Source: Flaviflagellibacter rhizophilus (lineage in GTDB: Bacteria; Pseudomonadota; Alphaproteobacteria; Rhizobiales; Methylopilaceae). Taken from it: a stretch of DNA of 64,000 nt. The stretch is from contig NZ_JAXAFJ010000002.1 in the NCBI RefSeq assembly GCF_033898525.1, positions 1 to 64,000 of the forward strand. The letters are read 5' to 3'. A program made the position numbers and the translations under genes. A model generated the notes under the pieces. It did not search any database and was not told the origin of the DNA. It saw only the letters and a list, made by a program, of their open reading frames with translations. The stretch's first letter is position 1; the number at the start of each line of letters is the position of its first letter. Shown here in pieces: positions 33,088 to 41,406 of the stretch.

Positions 33088-33518
33088 AGCAGTCCCAGCT
33101 CCCTTAGTTCGAGCAGCAGGTGCTGCGGCAGATCGCCAGCATCGCCGCCGGCACCGAGATCGCCCGGCGCATCATCATGCGCGAGATAGCGCCAGCCCTG
33201 AAAGGCCCGACGCGGCCAGGGCGTGACCCGCACCATCCGGGGCTCCAGCACGATGGCACAGCGCTGGATGCCGTCCTGGCCGGTGACGGCGCGTAGTTCC
33301 AGGATCTGCTGGCGCGCCAGCATCGTGCCCTTGATCACCCAGTACAGCGATCCCCCCTCGACGATCTCGGCGGCGCGGCTCGGCATCATGCGTGTGGTGT
33401 GGATCTGCTCGACGGGCAGGCCCGCGCGGCGGCGCTGGTCCAGCGTCTGCGCGATCCAGTCTTCCATGTCCTCGAAGGATTCGGCCCCGACGCAGAGCTT
33501 TTGAAGGTGAAGCGGCAT
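33084..33518 (-). CDS. DUF1489 protein
   Basis: 144 residues matching DUF1489: LHLQKLCVGAESFEDMEDWIAQ, then HTTRMMPSRAAEIVEGGSLYWVIKGTMLARQ, and LEPRMVRVTPWPRRAFQGWRYL. The domain is nearly confined to alphaproteobacteria and has no assigned activity. The conserved Arg/Trp-rich motifs suggest nucleic-acid or nucleotide binding, which is inference. First gene of the DUF1489-DUF599-DUF3253 operon, 51 bp behind the glutathione-transferase gene. Confidence 0.88.
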   Translation of the reverse strand: MPLHLQKLCVGAESFEDMEDWIAQTLDQRRRAGLPVEQIHTTRMMPSRAAEIVEGGSLYWVIKGTMLARQQILELRAVTGQDGIQRCAIVLEPRMVRVTPWPRRAFQGWRYLAHDDAPGDLGAGGDAGDLPQHLLLELRELGLL

Positions 33519-33569
33519 GCTGCTTACCTGCCGTGCCCCGTGCGCCGCCGCAAGAGCCGCGCGCGCGGG

Positions 33570-34220
33570 TCAGACCTCGAACTGCGGCAGGGTCCAGCTT
33601 TCCTCGGCGGCGGACCGGCACCAGTCCCGCATATCCGGGTGGCCCAGAATGGCGTCCATATAGGCGCGGCTCTCAGCGGAAACCTGCACGTCATAGGTGA
33701 CGAAGCGGGTGACCACGGGAGCGTAGAACGCGTCCGCCGCCGAGAAGCTGCCGAGCAGGAAGGGGCCGCCTTCGCCGAAGCGCCGGCGCGTCTCGGACCA
33801 AATGGTCTCGATGCGCGCGACGTTCTCGGCAACATCCTCGGCCACCGGAAAGCCGGGGATGCGCCGCCGCACATTCATGGTCATCTGCTTGCGAAGAGGC
33901 ACAAAGCCCGAATGCATTTCCGCGCAGATGGAGCGCGCCCAGGCGCGTGCCTCCCGGCCCGCAGGCCAGATGGCGGCATCCGGGAAAGCCTCGGCGGCAT
34001 ATTCGATGATGGCCAGCGAATCCCAGACTGTGATCTCGCCGTGGCGCAGCGCCGGTACCTTGCCTGACGGCGAATGCTGCAGGATCTGCTCGCGGGAGCC
34101 CTCGATGTAGATTGGGATCACCACCTCGTCGAACCCGATGCCTGCACCTTTCAGCGCAAGCCATGGCCTCAGCGACCACGAGGAATAGTTCTTGTTCCCG
34201 ATGATGAGCGTGAGGGTCAT
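33570..34220 (-). CDS. Glutathione S-transferase family protein
   Basis: 216 residues with the thioredoxin-like N-domain (TLIIGNKNYSSWSLRPWLAL, in which the serines after NKNY are the likely glutathione-activating residues) and an all-helical C-domain (about 90-205). SPSGKVPALRHGEITVWDSLAIIEYAAE contains the cis-Pro and the Glu/Ser glutathione contacts. The substrate is unknown. The ATG at 34220, with GGGGA ahead, is preferred over one seven codons earlier. Confidence 0.9.
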   Translation of the reverse strand: MTLTLIIGNKNYSSWSLRPWLALKGAGIGFDEVVIPIYIEGSREQILQHSPSGKVPALRHGEITVWDSLAIIEYAAEAFPDAAIWPAGREARAWARSICAEMHSGFVPLRKQMTMNVRRRIPGFPVAEDVAENVARIETIWSETRRRFGEGGPFLLGSFSAADAFYAPVVTRFVTYDVQVSAESRAYMDAILGHPDMRDWCRSAAEESWTLPQFEV

Positions 34221-34321
34221 GTCAGGTCCCCGGTTTGTCATCGCAGTGTGCGGTGTGGCCCGTGAGGAAGGAAGTGCATTCGCGTGATGCGAGACATCAG
34301 CATCGGCAATGATGGCTTCAG

Positions 34322-35188
34322 TCAGTGAGCGTCCGACGGCACCGGCACATTGTCGATGAGGCGCGTGCCGCCGATGCGGGCGGCAACCAGCAGGCGCACC
34401 GGCCCATGATGCGGGCCTTCGATGGGCGTCAGCGACTCAGCGTGACGACCTTCGAGGTAGTCCACCGAGAAGCCGGCGCGCTCCACGGCCTGCCGTGCCC
34501 GGACAAGCGTCGCCCCCATCGGTGCGCCGCCGCCGATTAGGGACGCCGCCTCGGAGAGGGCGCGGTGCAGCGCCGGCACCGCCGCCCGGTGCTCGGGAGA
34601 TAGGTAAGCGTTCCGCGACGACAGGGCGAGGCCGTCCGCCTCCCGCACGGTGTGGCCGGCCACGATGTCGATATCGATGTCGAGGTCGCGCACCATCTGC
34701 CGCACGACCTGCAATTGCTGCCAGTCCTTCTCGCCGAAAACCGCGAGATCGGGCCGCACCTGCAGGAACAGCTTGCTCACCACGGTCGCAACGCCGCCGA
34801 AGAAGTGTGGCCGGGCGTCGGATTCGAGCCCCAGCGCCGGCCCGGCATCGGGCACCACGCGGGTTGCGTACCCGGCAGGATACATCTCCTCGGCCGCCGG
34901 AGCGTAGATCAGGTCGACCTGCTCCTCGGACAGTTTTTCAGCGTCGGCCTCAAGCGTCCGTGGGTAGCGACCGAAATCCTCGTGGGGCGCGAACTGCGCC
35001 GGATTTACGAAGATGGACACGATCACCCTCGCGGCTCGCTGGCGTGCGGTGCGCACGAGGGCCAAATGCCCCTCGTGCAGTGCACCCATCGTCGGCACAA
35101 GTGCGATTGCATCGCCGGAGCCACGCCATTGGGCTGTGATCTCGCGCAGCCTGGCCTTGCTGTGGATGATGGGGGTCTGTGCAGCCAT
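34322..35188 (-). CDS. panC: Pantothenate synthetase
   Basis: 288 residues; joins pantoate and beta-alanine using ATP, the last step of pantothenate synthesis. VPTMGALHEGHLALV contains His38 and His41 of the HIGH-like motif. SIFVNPAQFAPHEDFGRYPRTLEAD, VFGEKDWQQLQVVRQMV and LALSSRNAYLSPEHR (KMSKS-like) are all conserved. panB is not adjacent. The ATG at 35188 is chosen because 20 further upstream residues are unconserved. Confidence 0.95.
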   Translation of the reverse strand: MAAQTPIIHSKARLREITAQWRGSGDAIALVPTMGALHEGHLALVRTARQRAARVIVSIFVNPAQFAPHEDFGRYPRTLEADAEKLSEEQVDLIYAPAAEEMYPAGYATRVVPDAGPALGLESDARPHFFGGVATVVSKLFLQVRPDLAVFGEKDWQQLQVVRQMVRDLDIDIDIVAGHTVREADGLALSSRNAYLSPEHRAAVPALHRALSEAASLIGGGAPMGATLVRARQAVERAGFSVDYLEGRHAESLTPIEGPHHGPVRLLVAARIGGTRLIDNVPVPSDAH

Positions 35189-35348
35189 GCGGGTTCCTCC
35201 GGCGGCTCGCTCTAGCAGAGGGGGTAGAGCACCGACAAGCCGGCGCAAGGAGACCCGGTTTGCTCCGGAAGGCCGGCAAGGCTATGTGCCGGGAGACTTC
35301 GCCGATGCGTCACGAGGCGTATCGAACCGCAAGCACAAGGCCACACGC

Positions 35349-36041
35349 ATGTTCATCGTCCTGTTGGTCCTCGCCGGCATTCTGCTGCTGGCATGGCTCG
35401 GCCGAAGATCACGTACTTCCGGCTCGGCGCAGGTTTACCCCCAGATGCGCCTGATCGGCGCGGTCGCCGTCCTCGCGCTCGGCGTTCTCCTGACGGCGAT
35501 GGGCCGCTTCATCATCGGTGCCCCGATGATCCTGCTCGGCGCGGGGCTGCTGCTCAGTGGGATGCGCAGGCGTCGTTTTCAGCGGAAGCGATCGACGCGG
35601 GCCGCAAGCGGCTGGATCATGCTGGTGCACGACAGCACCACGGGGCGGATACGCGGTCAGGTGCTGAAGGGAGGCTTCGCGGGGCAGGATCTCGACGCCT
35701 TGAGCCTTCACCAGCTTTGGCAACTGGGGTCCGAACTTTCGCGCGCGGACCCCAACAGCCTGTCTTTACTCGAAGCTTATATGGACCGCCGGCAGCCCGG
35801 CTGGCGTGAAGACCTGCAGAGCGACCTGCGTTCTGGGAGCCACCACCCGGCGGGCAAGAGCCCGATGACCGAGCAGGAGGCGTACCAGATCCTGGGGCTT
35901 GATCCGGGGGCCGACGCGGCGGAAGTCAGCCGTGCGTACCGGCAGCTGATGAAGAAGCTGCATCCCGACCAGGGGGGGTCGAACGACCTCGCCAGCCGGA
36001 TTAATCAGGCCAAGGACGTGCTCACCCGCGCTAAACGCTAG
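35349..36041 (+). CDS. Membrane-anchored J-domain protein
   Basis: 230 residues. Two hydrophobic segments (about 2-17 and 35-70) anchor the N-terminus. A middle region of about 90 residues (GWIMLVHDSTTGRIRGQVLKGGFAGQDLDALSLHQL) is probably globular. A C-terminal J domain occupies about 172-230 with the HPD tripeptide at 205-207 (KLHPDQGGSN). It is organised like DjlA/DnaJ-like proteins that recruit DnaK to a membrane; the partner is unknown. The ATG at 35349 has CAAGG eight bases upstream. Confidence 0.88.
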   Translation: MFIVLLVLAGILLLAWLGRRSRTSGSAQVYPQMRLIGAVAVLALGVLLTAMGRFIIGAPMILLGAGLLLSGMRRRRFQRKRSTRAASGWIMLVHDSTTGRIRGQVLKGGFAGQDLDALSLHQLWQLGSELSRADPNSLSLLEAYMDRRQPGWREDLQSDLRSGSHHPAGKSPMTEQEAYQILGLDPGADAAEVSRAYRQLMKKLHPDQGGSNDLASRINQAKDVLTRAKR

Positions 36042-36072
36042 ACTATCGGCGGTCGGATGCATCGGAATTCGC

Positions 36073-37812
36073 TCAGTTCTTGAGGGCGAAGCAGGAAAGG
36101 GCAGACTTCTTCAGCGCCTTGCACGCAGCCTGGGCGGAAGTTTCCGTCAGGCCGGCGAAGCGGGCGCGATACAGGGTCACTTCGCCCTTGTTCACCGTCT
36201 CGGTGAAGGACTGGGCGCGCGAATCGATCTTGCGCATGGTCGGCTGCGCGCGGTCGAGGAGGGCCGCTGCCTTGGCGGCGTCGTCGGTAGCGCCGATCTG
36301 GATCTGCCAGCCCGGGCGCTGCGGTGCGATGGCCGCCAGCGCGCCGTTCCCCGCGGTGGGTTCGTCGGCATAGGCCGCTGCAACCTTGGTGGACGCAGCC
36401 CGAGGTTCCGGAGCAGGACGCATCGACGGGATCAGCATACCGGCTTCAACCGGCCTCTGGATCTCGACCTGAGCCACCTGGCGCGGCGACGAACCAGGCG
36501 TCGTACCGCCATTCGCACGGTTCTCGTTCGCCGCAGGCTGGCTGCCCACGACCCAGCGCATATCCGGCTGCACGGGGGTCGTTGCAACTGCCGTCGCCAT
36601 GGCGATGCGGCGTGCGATTGCGTCAGGGCTGGTCGCCGGCGTGGCCGCCGACGCGGGGACGGTAGGAGCGGCAGGCGCGGCGGCGGCGGTGACGGCGGCA
36701 GGCCGTGAGGGCGCAGGTACCGGAGTCGACTCGACGGCCGCCAGATCTGGAGTGCGCGGCTTGGGAAGCGGCATGCGCGTGGCTGTCGTTGTCGTTGTCG
36801 TCGTCGCGGCGACAGGCGCGGCTGCGGCGACCTGAGTGGTCAAGGTGGGCAGCGGCTCCGGCGCCACGCGCCCTTCCGCAATGACGGAGGTCTTTGCGCC
36901 GGTGGAGGCCTTCGGGAGGTTCTCCGCAACCAGCTTGCGCATGGCGGCATCGCGGGATGCGCCGGACCTTCCGCCCAGCACCACGGCGACGATGGAGCGG
37001 CCATTGTCATTGGCGGAGGTCAGCAGGTTGAACCCGGATGCCCGCACGAAGCCGGTCTTAATGCCATCCACCCCGCGCACCGAGCCGACGAGGCGGTTGT
37101 GGTTGCCGATCACGCGTCCCTTCCAGGTGAAGGTGCGGGTGTTGAAGTAGGGGAAATACTTCGGGAAACGATCCTGCACGGCACGGCCGAGGATGGCGAG
37201 GTCGGCGGCCGTCGTGACCTGACGGTCATCGGGCAGGCCGGACGCGTTCGCATACACGGTCGAGCTCATGCCGAGCGCGCGTGCCTTGCGCGTCATGCGC
37301 TGGGCGAAGGCAGTCTCGGAGCCGGAAAGGTTCTCGCCGATCGTATAGGCGACGTCATTCGCGGACTTCGTGACGAGTGCCTTGATCGCGTCTTCGACGC
37401 GGATGGTCTCACCGGGGCGAAGGCCCAGCTTGGATGGCGCCTGGCGCGCCGCATTTGCCGAGACCTTGAGGGGCGTATCGAGATCGACGGAGCCGCGTTC
37501 CAGTTCCTCGAAGAGGACATAGAGCGTCATGACCTTCGTCAGCGAAGCGGGATGACGGATCGCGTTCTGGCTGTCGGAGTGCAGGACACGCCCGGTCTTC
37601 GCGTCCACGACGATCGCGGAATAGGGCGGATTGTAGCCGCCACCGGCCGGCGCCTTCTTGGCGCGGCTCTTCTGCGACAGTTCTTTCTTCGAGGAAGCCT
37701 TTTTCTTGGCCGCCTCGGAAGGCGTGGTGGCCATCAGGCCCAGGACGAGTGCCGCGCTGAGTGCGCGCACGGCAAATCCCCAGCAGACAGCAGATACCTT
37801 ACGCGAACTCAT
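36073..37812 (-). CDS. dacA: D-alanyl-D-alanine carboxypeptidase (PBP5-like) with SPOR domain
   Basis: 579 residues. A signal peptide (to about residue 35) is followed by a penicillin-binding S11 peptidase domain with Ser90-x-x-Lys93 (SLTK), Ser150-Ala-Asn152 and Lys252-Thr-Gly254. A long Pro/Thr/Ala-rich linker (about 310-495) leads to a SPOR domain (about 500-579; GWQIQIGATDDAAKA), which binds denuded septal glycan. It trims peptidoglycan stem peptides, probably at the division site. The ATG at 37812 has GGGGA upstream. A hairpin lies just ahead of the ribosome-binding site. Confidence 0.93.
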   Translation of the reverse strand: MSSRKVSAVCWGFAVRALSAALVLGLMATTPSEAAKKKASSKKELSQKSRAKKAPAGGGYNPPYSAIVVDAKTGRVLHSDSQNAIRHPASLTKVMTLYVLFEELERGSVDLDTPLKVSANAARQAPSKLGLRPGETIRVEDAIKALVTKSANDVAYTIGENLSGSETAFAQRMTRKARALGMSSTVYANASGLPDDRQVTTAADLAILGRAVQDRFPKYFPYFNTRTFTWKGRVIGNHNRLVGSVRGVDGIKTGFVRASGFNLLTSANDNGRSIVAVVLGGRSGASRDAAMRKLVAENLPKASTGAKTSVIAEGRVAPEPLPTLTTQVAAAAPVAATTTTTTTATRMPLPKPRTPDLAAVESTPVPAPSRPAAVTAAAAPAAPTVPASAATPATSPDAIARRIAMATAVATTPVQPDMRWVVGSQPAANENRANGGTTPGSSPRQVAQVEIQRPVEAGMLIPSMRPAPEPRAASTKVAAAYADEPTAGNGALAAIAPQRPGWQIQIGATDDAAKAAALLDRAQPTMRKIDSRAQSFTETVNKGEVTLYRARFAGLTETSAQAACKALKKSALSCFALKN

Positions 37813-37828
37813 CGACAATCCCCACTAT

Positions 37829-37850
37829 CCGACCTTCGCCCCAAGGTCGG
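37829..37850. repeat. Inverted repeat in the leader of dacA
   Basis: CCGACCTT (37829-37836) and AAGGTCGG (37843-37850) are perfect eight-base arms around six bases. On the minus strand it ends 16 bases before the dacA ATG, next to the GGGGA ribosome-binding site, within the 285-bp divergent dacA-clpS gap. It may be an mRNA hairpin or an operator. Confidence 0.55.
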
Positions 37851-38097
37851 TCCATGCGTCCAGCCCGGCGTTTCCGCCACGGTTCTTAGAATGCTGCGAT
37901 TGCGGTTACGGAGGCGTTAAACACGATGAAATGGAAAGCGGGCGCTGACATGGCGCGTCGGGTTTCCTCACGCTTCCCGAAAGCTTGAACCGGGGGTGCT
38001 GGCAGAGAGGCGGGCGTGCTCCTAGATTAAGGGGCAACAGCGTCGGCTCGTGAGGGTTTGGGGTCGGCGCGACGGCATCAGGAAGCCAACCAGACTA

Positions 38098-38451
38098 ATG
38101 ACAGATCACTTTCTCGAGCGTGCGACAGGGGCAACGCGCCGGAATGACGACGGGGGCGGCGGCACCGTCCTCGCGCCGAAGACACGATTCAAGACGAAGC
38201 GCCCGAGCCTGTACCGCGTCCTTCTGCTGAACGACGACTACACGCCCATGGAATTCGTCGTTCACGTGCTGGAACGGTTCTTCAACAAGAACCGGGAGGA
38301 GGCCACGCAGATCATGCTGCACGTCCATCAGAATGGCGTCGGCGACTGCGGCACCTTCACCTACGAGATCGCGGAGACGAAGGTCACGCAGGTGATGGAC
38401 TTTGCGCGACGCCACCAGCATCCTCTGCAATGCGTCATGGAAAAGAAATGA
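38098..38451 (+). CDS. clpS: ATP-dependent Clp protease adaptor ClpS
   Basis: 117 residues. ClpS binds N-degron substrates (Leu, Phe, Tyr, Trp at the N-terminus) and hands them to ClpA-ClpP. The adaptor core starts about residue 35: SLYRVLLLNDDYTPMEFVVHVLERFF, with the Asn-Asp pair that holds the substrate amino group, and HVHQNGVGDCGTFTYEIAETK. The N-terminal 33 residues are a flexible extension. The ATG at 38098 is the first that fits; AGGAAG is 12 bases upstream. It is followed directly by clpA. Confidence 0.95.
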   Translation: MTDHFLERATGATRRNDDGGGGTVLAPKTRFKTKRPSLYRVLLLNDDYTPMEFVVHVLERFFNKNREEATQIMLHVHQNGVGDCGTFTYEIAETKVTQVMDFARRHQHPLQCVMEKK

Positions 38452-38458
38452 GGTCGAC

Positions 38459-40858
38459 TTGCCGACTTTCTCGCACAGCCTAGAGCAATCGCTCCATCGG
38501 GCGCTGGCGCTCGCCAACGAGCGCCATCACGAATACGCAACCCTCGAGCATCTGCTGCTGTCCCTCATCGACGATGGGGACGCGGTGGCGGTGATGCGCG
38601 CCTGCAATGTCGATGTCGACCAGCTGAAGCGTAACCTCGCGGAATATGTAGACGCCGAGCTCGACAATCTCGTGACGGATGGTCACGAGGACTCGAAGCC
38701 GACGGCGGGCTTCCAGCGCGTCATCCAGCGCGCGGTCATCCACGTCCAGTCGTCCGGACGCGAAGAGGTCTCCGGGGCCAATGTGCTCGTGGCGATCTTC
38801 GCCGAGCGCGAGAGCCACGCGGCGTATTTCCTGCAGGAGCAGGACATGACTCGCTACGACGCGGTGAACTACATCAGCCACGGCATCGCCAAGCGCGCGG
38901 GCGCCGCCGATGCGCGTCCGAAGACCGGAAATGACGACGAGCCGTCCGGGACAGAAGACACGTCCAAGAAGAAGGCGGACGCGCTCGATACCTATTGCGT
39001 CAACCTCAACAAGAAGGCGCGCGACGGCAAGATCGACCCGCTGATCGGCCGTGACATGGAGATCCAGCGCACCATCCAGATCCTGTGCCGCCGCCAGAAG
39101 AACAACCCGCTCTTCGTCGGCGATCCCGGTGTCGGCAAGACCGCCATCGCCGAGGGCCTCGCACGCCGCATCGTGCGCCATGAAGTGCCCGAGGTGCTGG
39201 AAGACGCGGTGGTCTTTTCGCTCGATATGGGTGCGCTGCTCGCCGGCACCCGCTATCGCGGCGACTTCGAAGAGCGCCTGAAGCAGGTGGTGAAGGAACT
39301 GGAGAATACGCCCGGCGCCATCCTGTTCATCGACGAGATCCACACCGTCATCGGTGCGGGTGCGACCTCCGGCGGGGCCATGGATGCGTCCAACCTGCTG
39401 AAGCCGGCCCTCGCCAACGGCTCGCTGCGCTGCGTCGGCTCCACGACCTACAAGGAGTACCGCCAGCACTTCGAGAAGGACCGCGCTCTGGTGCGGCGCT
39501 TCCAGAAGATCGATGTCGCCGAGCCGACGATCCCGGACGCGATCGAGATACTGAAGGGCCTGAAGCCGTACTACGAGAGCTTCCATCGCGTGCGCTACAC
39601 CAACGACGCCATCAAGGCAGCGGTGGAGCTGTCGTCGCGCTACATCCACGACCGCAAGCTGCCGGACAAGGCGATCGACGTGATCGACGAGACCGGCGCG
39701 TCGCAGATGCTGCTGCCCGAGGGGAAGCGGAAGAAGACCATCGGCATCAAGGAGATCGAGGCCGCGGTTGCGTCTATCGCACGCATTCCGCCCAAGGCCG
39801 TCTCCAAGGATGATGCGGAGGTTCTGCGCCATCTGACCGAGAACCTGAAGCGGGTGGTGTACGGCCAGAACGCGGCCATCGACGCTCTGTCTGCGGCCAT
39901 CAAGCTGGCGCGCGCCGGTCTTCGGGACGCGGAGAAGCCCATCGGCTCCTACCTGTTCTCGGGCCCGACCGGCGTCGGCAAGACGGAAGTCGCCAAGCAG
40001 CTCGCCGACATCCTCGGTGTGCAGATGCTGCGGTTCGATATGTCGGAATACATGGAGCGCCACACGGTCTCGCGGCTGCTCGGTGCACCTCCCGGCTATG
40101 TCGGCTTCGACCAGGGCGGACTTCTGACCGACGGCGTGGACCAGCATCCGCATTGCGTGCTGCTGCTCGACGAGATCGAGAAGGCCCATCCGGACCTGTT
40201 CAACATCCTGTTGCAGGTCATGGATCACGGCAAGCTGACGGACCACAACGGCAAGACCGTCGATTTCCGCAACGTCATCCTGATCATGACGACAAATGCG
40301 GGCGCGTCCGACATGGCGAAGGAGGCCATCGGCTTCGGGCGTTCGCGGCGCGAGGGCGAGGACACGGAGGCCATCAACCGCCTGTTCGCGCCGGAGTTCC
40401 GCAACCGCATCGATGCTATCGTGCCGTTCGCGCCGCTCCCGGTCGAAGTGGTCCAGCTCGTGGTGGAGAAGTTCGTGTTGCAGCTGGAGGCCCAGCTGGC
40501 GGATCGCGGCATCACCATCGAACTGACCGACGAAGCCCGGGCATGGCTGGCGGAGAAGGGCTACGATCCTCGGATGGGTGCGCGTCCTCTGGCGCGCCTC
40601 ATCCAGGAGACGATCAAGAAGCCGCTGGCCGAGGAAGTGCTGTTCGGCAAGCTGGTGAATGGCGGCGCCGTGAAGGTGCTGCTGGAAGGCGCGGGTACCG
40701 ACAGCAAACTGGCCTTCGAGTTTCCGGCAGGTCGCATCGAGCAGCCCAAGCCGGAGAAGGTGGTCCGGAAGACTCGGGGCGAGCCGGACGAGGCCAAGGC
40801 TGTGAAGCCGAAGCGTCCCGGACGCAGCACCGTTCCGAAGGTGCCCACCCAGGACTAA
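38459..40858 (+). CDS. clpA: ATP-dependent Clp protease ATP-binding subunit ClpA
   Basis: 799 residues. An N-terminal double Clp repeat (about 1-145) binds ClpS. AAA module 1 has Walker A GDPGVGKT at 221-228, and module 2 has GPTGVGKTE near 501-509. A ClpP-binding Ile-Gly-Phe tripeptide is visible in KEAIGFGRS. The start is TTG at 38459, five bases after GAGG: it alone gives PTFSHSLEQSLHRALALANERHH, the conserved opening. No ATG or GTG fits. It ends in a Lys/Arg/Pro-rich tail before a terminator. Confidence 0.95.
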   Translation: MPTFSHSLEQSLHRALALANERHHEYATLEHLLLSLIDDGDAVAVMRACNVDVDQLKRNLAEYVDAELDNLVTDGHEDSKPTAGFQRVIQRAVIHVQSSGREEVSGANVLVAIFAERESHAAYFLQEQDMTRYDAVNYISHGIAKRAGAADARPKTGNDDEPSGTEDTSKKKADALDTYCVNLNKKARDGKIDPLIGRDMEIQRTIQILCRRQKNNPLFVGDPGVGKTAIAEGLARRIVRHEVPEVLEDAVVFSLDMGALLAGTRYRGDFEERLKQVVKELENTPGAILFIDEIHTVIGAGATSGGAMDASNLLKPALANGSLRCVGSTTYKEYRQHFEKDRALVRRFQKIDVAEPTIPDAIEILKGLKPYYESFHRVRYTNDAIKAAVELSSRYIHDRKLPDKAIDVIDETGASQMLLPEGKRKKTIGIKEIEAAVASIARIPPKAVSKDDAEVLRHLTENLKRVVYGQNAAIDALSAAIKLARAGLRDAEKPIGSYLFSGPTGVGKTEVAKQLADILGVQMLRFDMSEYMERHTVSRLLGAPPGYVGFDQGGLLTDGVDQHPHCVLLLDEIEKAHPDLFNILLQVMDHGKLTDHNGKTVDFRNVILIMTTNAGASDMAKEAIGFGRSRREGEDTEAINRLFAPEFRNRIDAIVPFAPLPVEVVQLVVEKFVLQLEAQLADRGITIELTDEARAWLAEKGYDPRMGARPLARLIQETIKKPLAEEVLFGKLVNGGAVKVLLEGAGTDSKLAFEFPAGRIEQPKPEKVVRKTRGEPDEAKAVKPKRPGRSTVPKVPTQD

Positions 40859-40866
40859 GCGACATG

Positions 40867-40897
40867 AAAAAGCCCCCGGAGACGGGGGCTTTTTTTA
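40867..40897. terminator. Bidirectional terminator between clpA and the HIT gene
   Basis: AAAAAGCCCCCG (40867-40878), loop GAGA, CGGGGGCTTTTT (40883-40894) plus three more T. Convergent genes on both sides use it. Confidence 0.94.
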
Positions 40898-40912
40898 CGT
40901 TCGGCAGACGCC

Positions 40913-41338
40913 TCAGGCGTCGAGCGCTTCGCGGATCCGCTGCGCATTGGAGGCCAGAACCTCCGGCTTCTCCATCTGGTTGGAATGCGGGCGCAGCGGC
41001 ACTCCGGTTTTCCGCGGCAGGATGTGGAAGTGCAGATGGAACACCACCTGACCGCCGGCATCCTCGTTGAACTGCTGAATGGTGAAGCCATCCGCGTCCA
41101 TGGCAGCCACGGCGGCGCGGGCGACGTTCTGCACCACGCCAGTCACATAGCCGAGTTCCTCCGGCGGGCAGTCCAGCAGGTTGCGGACCGGCACCTTTGG
41201 AATCACCAGCACGTGCCCCTCTACACGCGGCATGATGTCCATGAAGGCGAGCGCGCGGTCGTCCTCGTACACCTTGTGGGCGGGCAGTTCGCCTCGAAGG
41301 ATCTTGGCGAAGATGTTGCTCGGATCGTACTCGGCCAT
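40913..41338 (-). CDS. HIT (histidine triad) family protein
   Basis: 141 residues, a nucleotide-binding hydrolase of the HINT type. The histidine triad is HLHFHILPR, with His101, His103 and His105, and the nucleotide contact region is AFMDIMPRVEGHVLVIPK. Such enzymes hydrolyse adenosine phosphoramidates; the in vivo substrate is unknown. It converges on clpA. Confidence 0.93.
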   Translation of the reverse strand: MAEYDPSNIFAKILRGELPAHKVYEDDRALAFMDIMPRVEGHVLVIPKVPVRNLLDCPPEELGYVTGVVQNVARAAVAAMDADGFTIQQFNEDAGGQVVFHLHFHILPRKTGVPLRPHSNQMEKPEVLASNAQRIREALDA

Positions 41339-41406
41339 CGGGTCCTCTTGCGCTGAAAGGCTGCCGGCTTAGACGCGGTGAAGGTGAACATTCTAAGGCA
41401 GCACGC

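Noticed and set aside
38480..40246. A 588-codon open frame on the minus strand opposite clpA
   Set aside because: Antisense shadow of clpA; the plus-strand protein has all expected domains and the minus frame has no recognisable motif.
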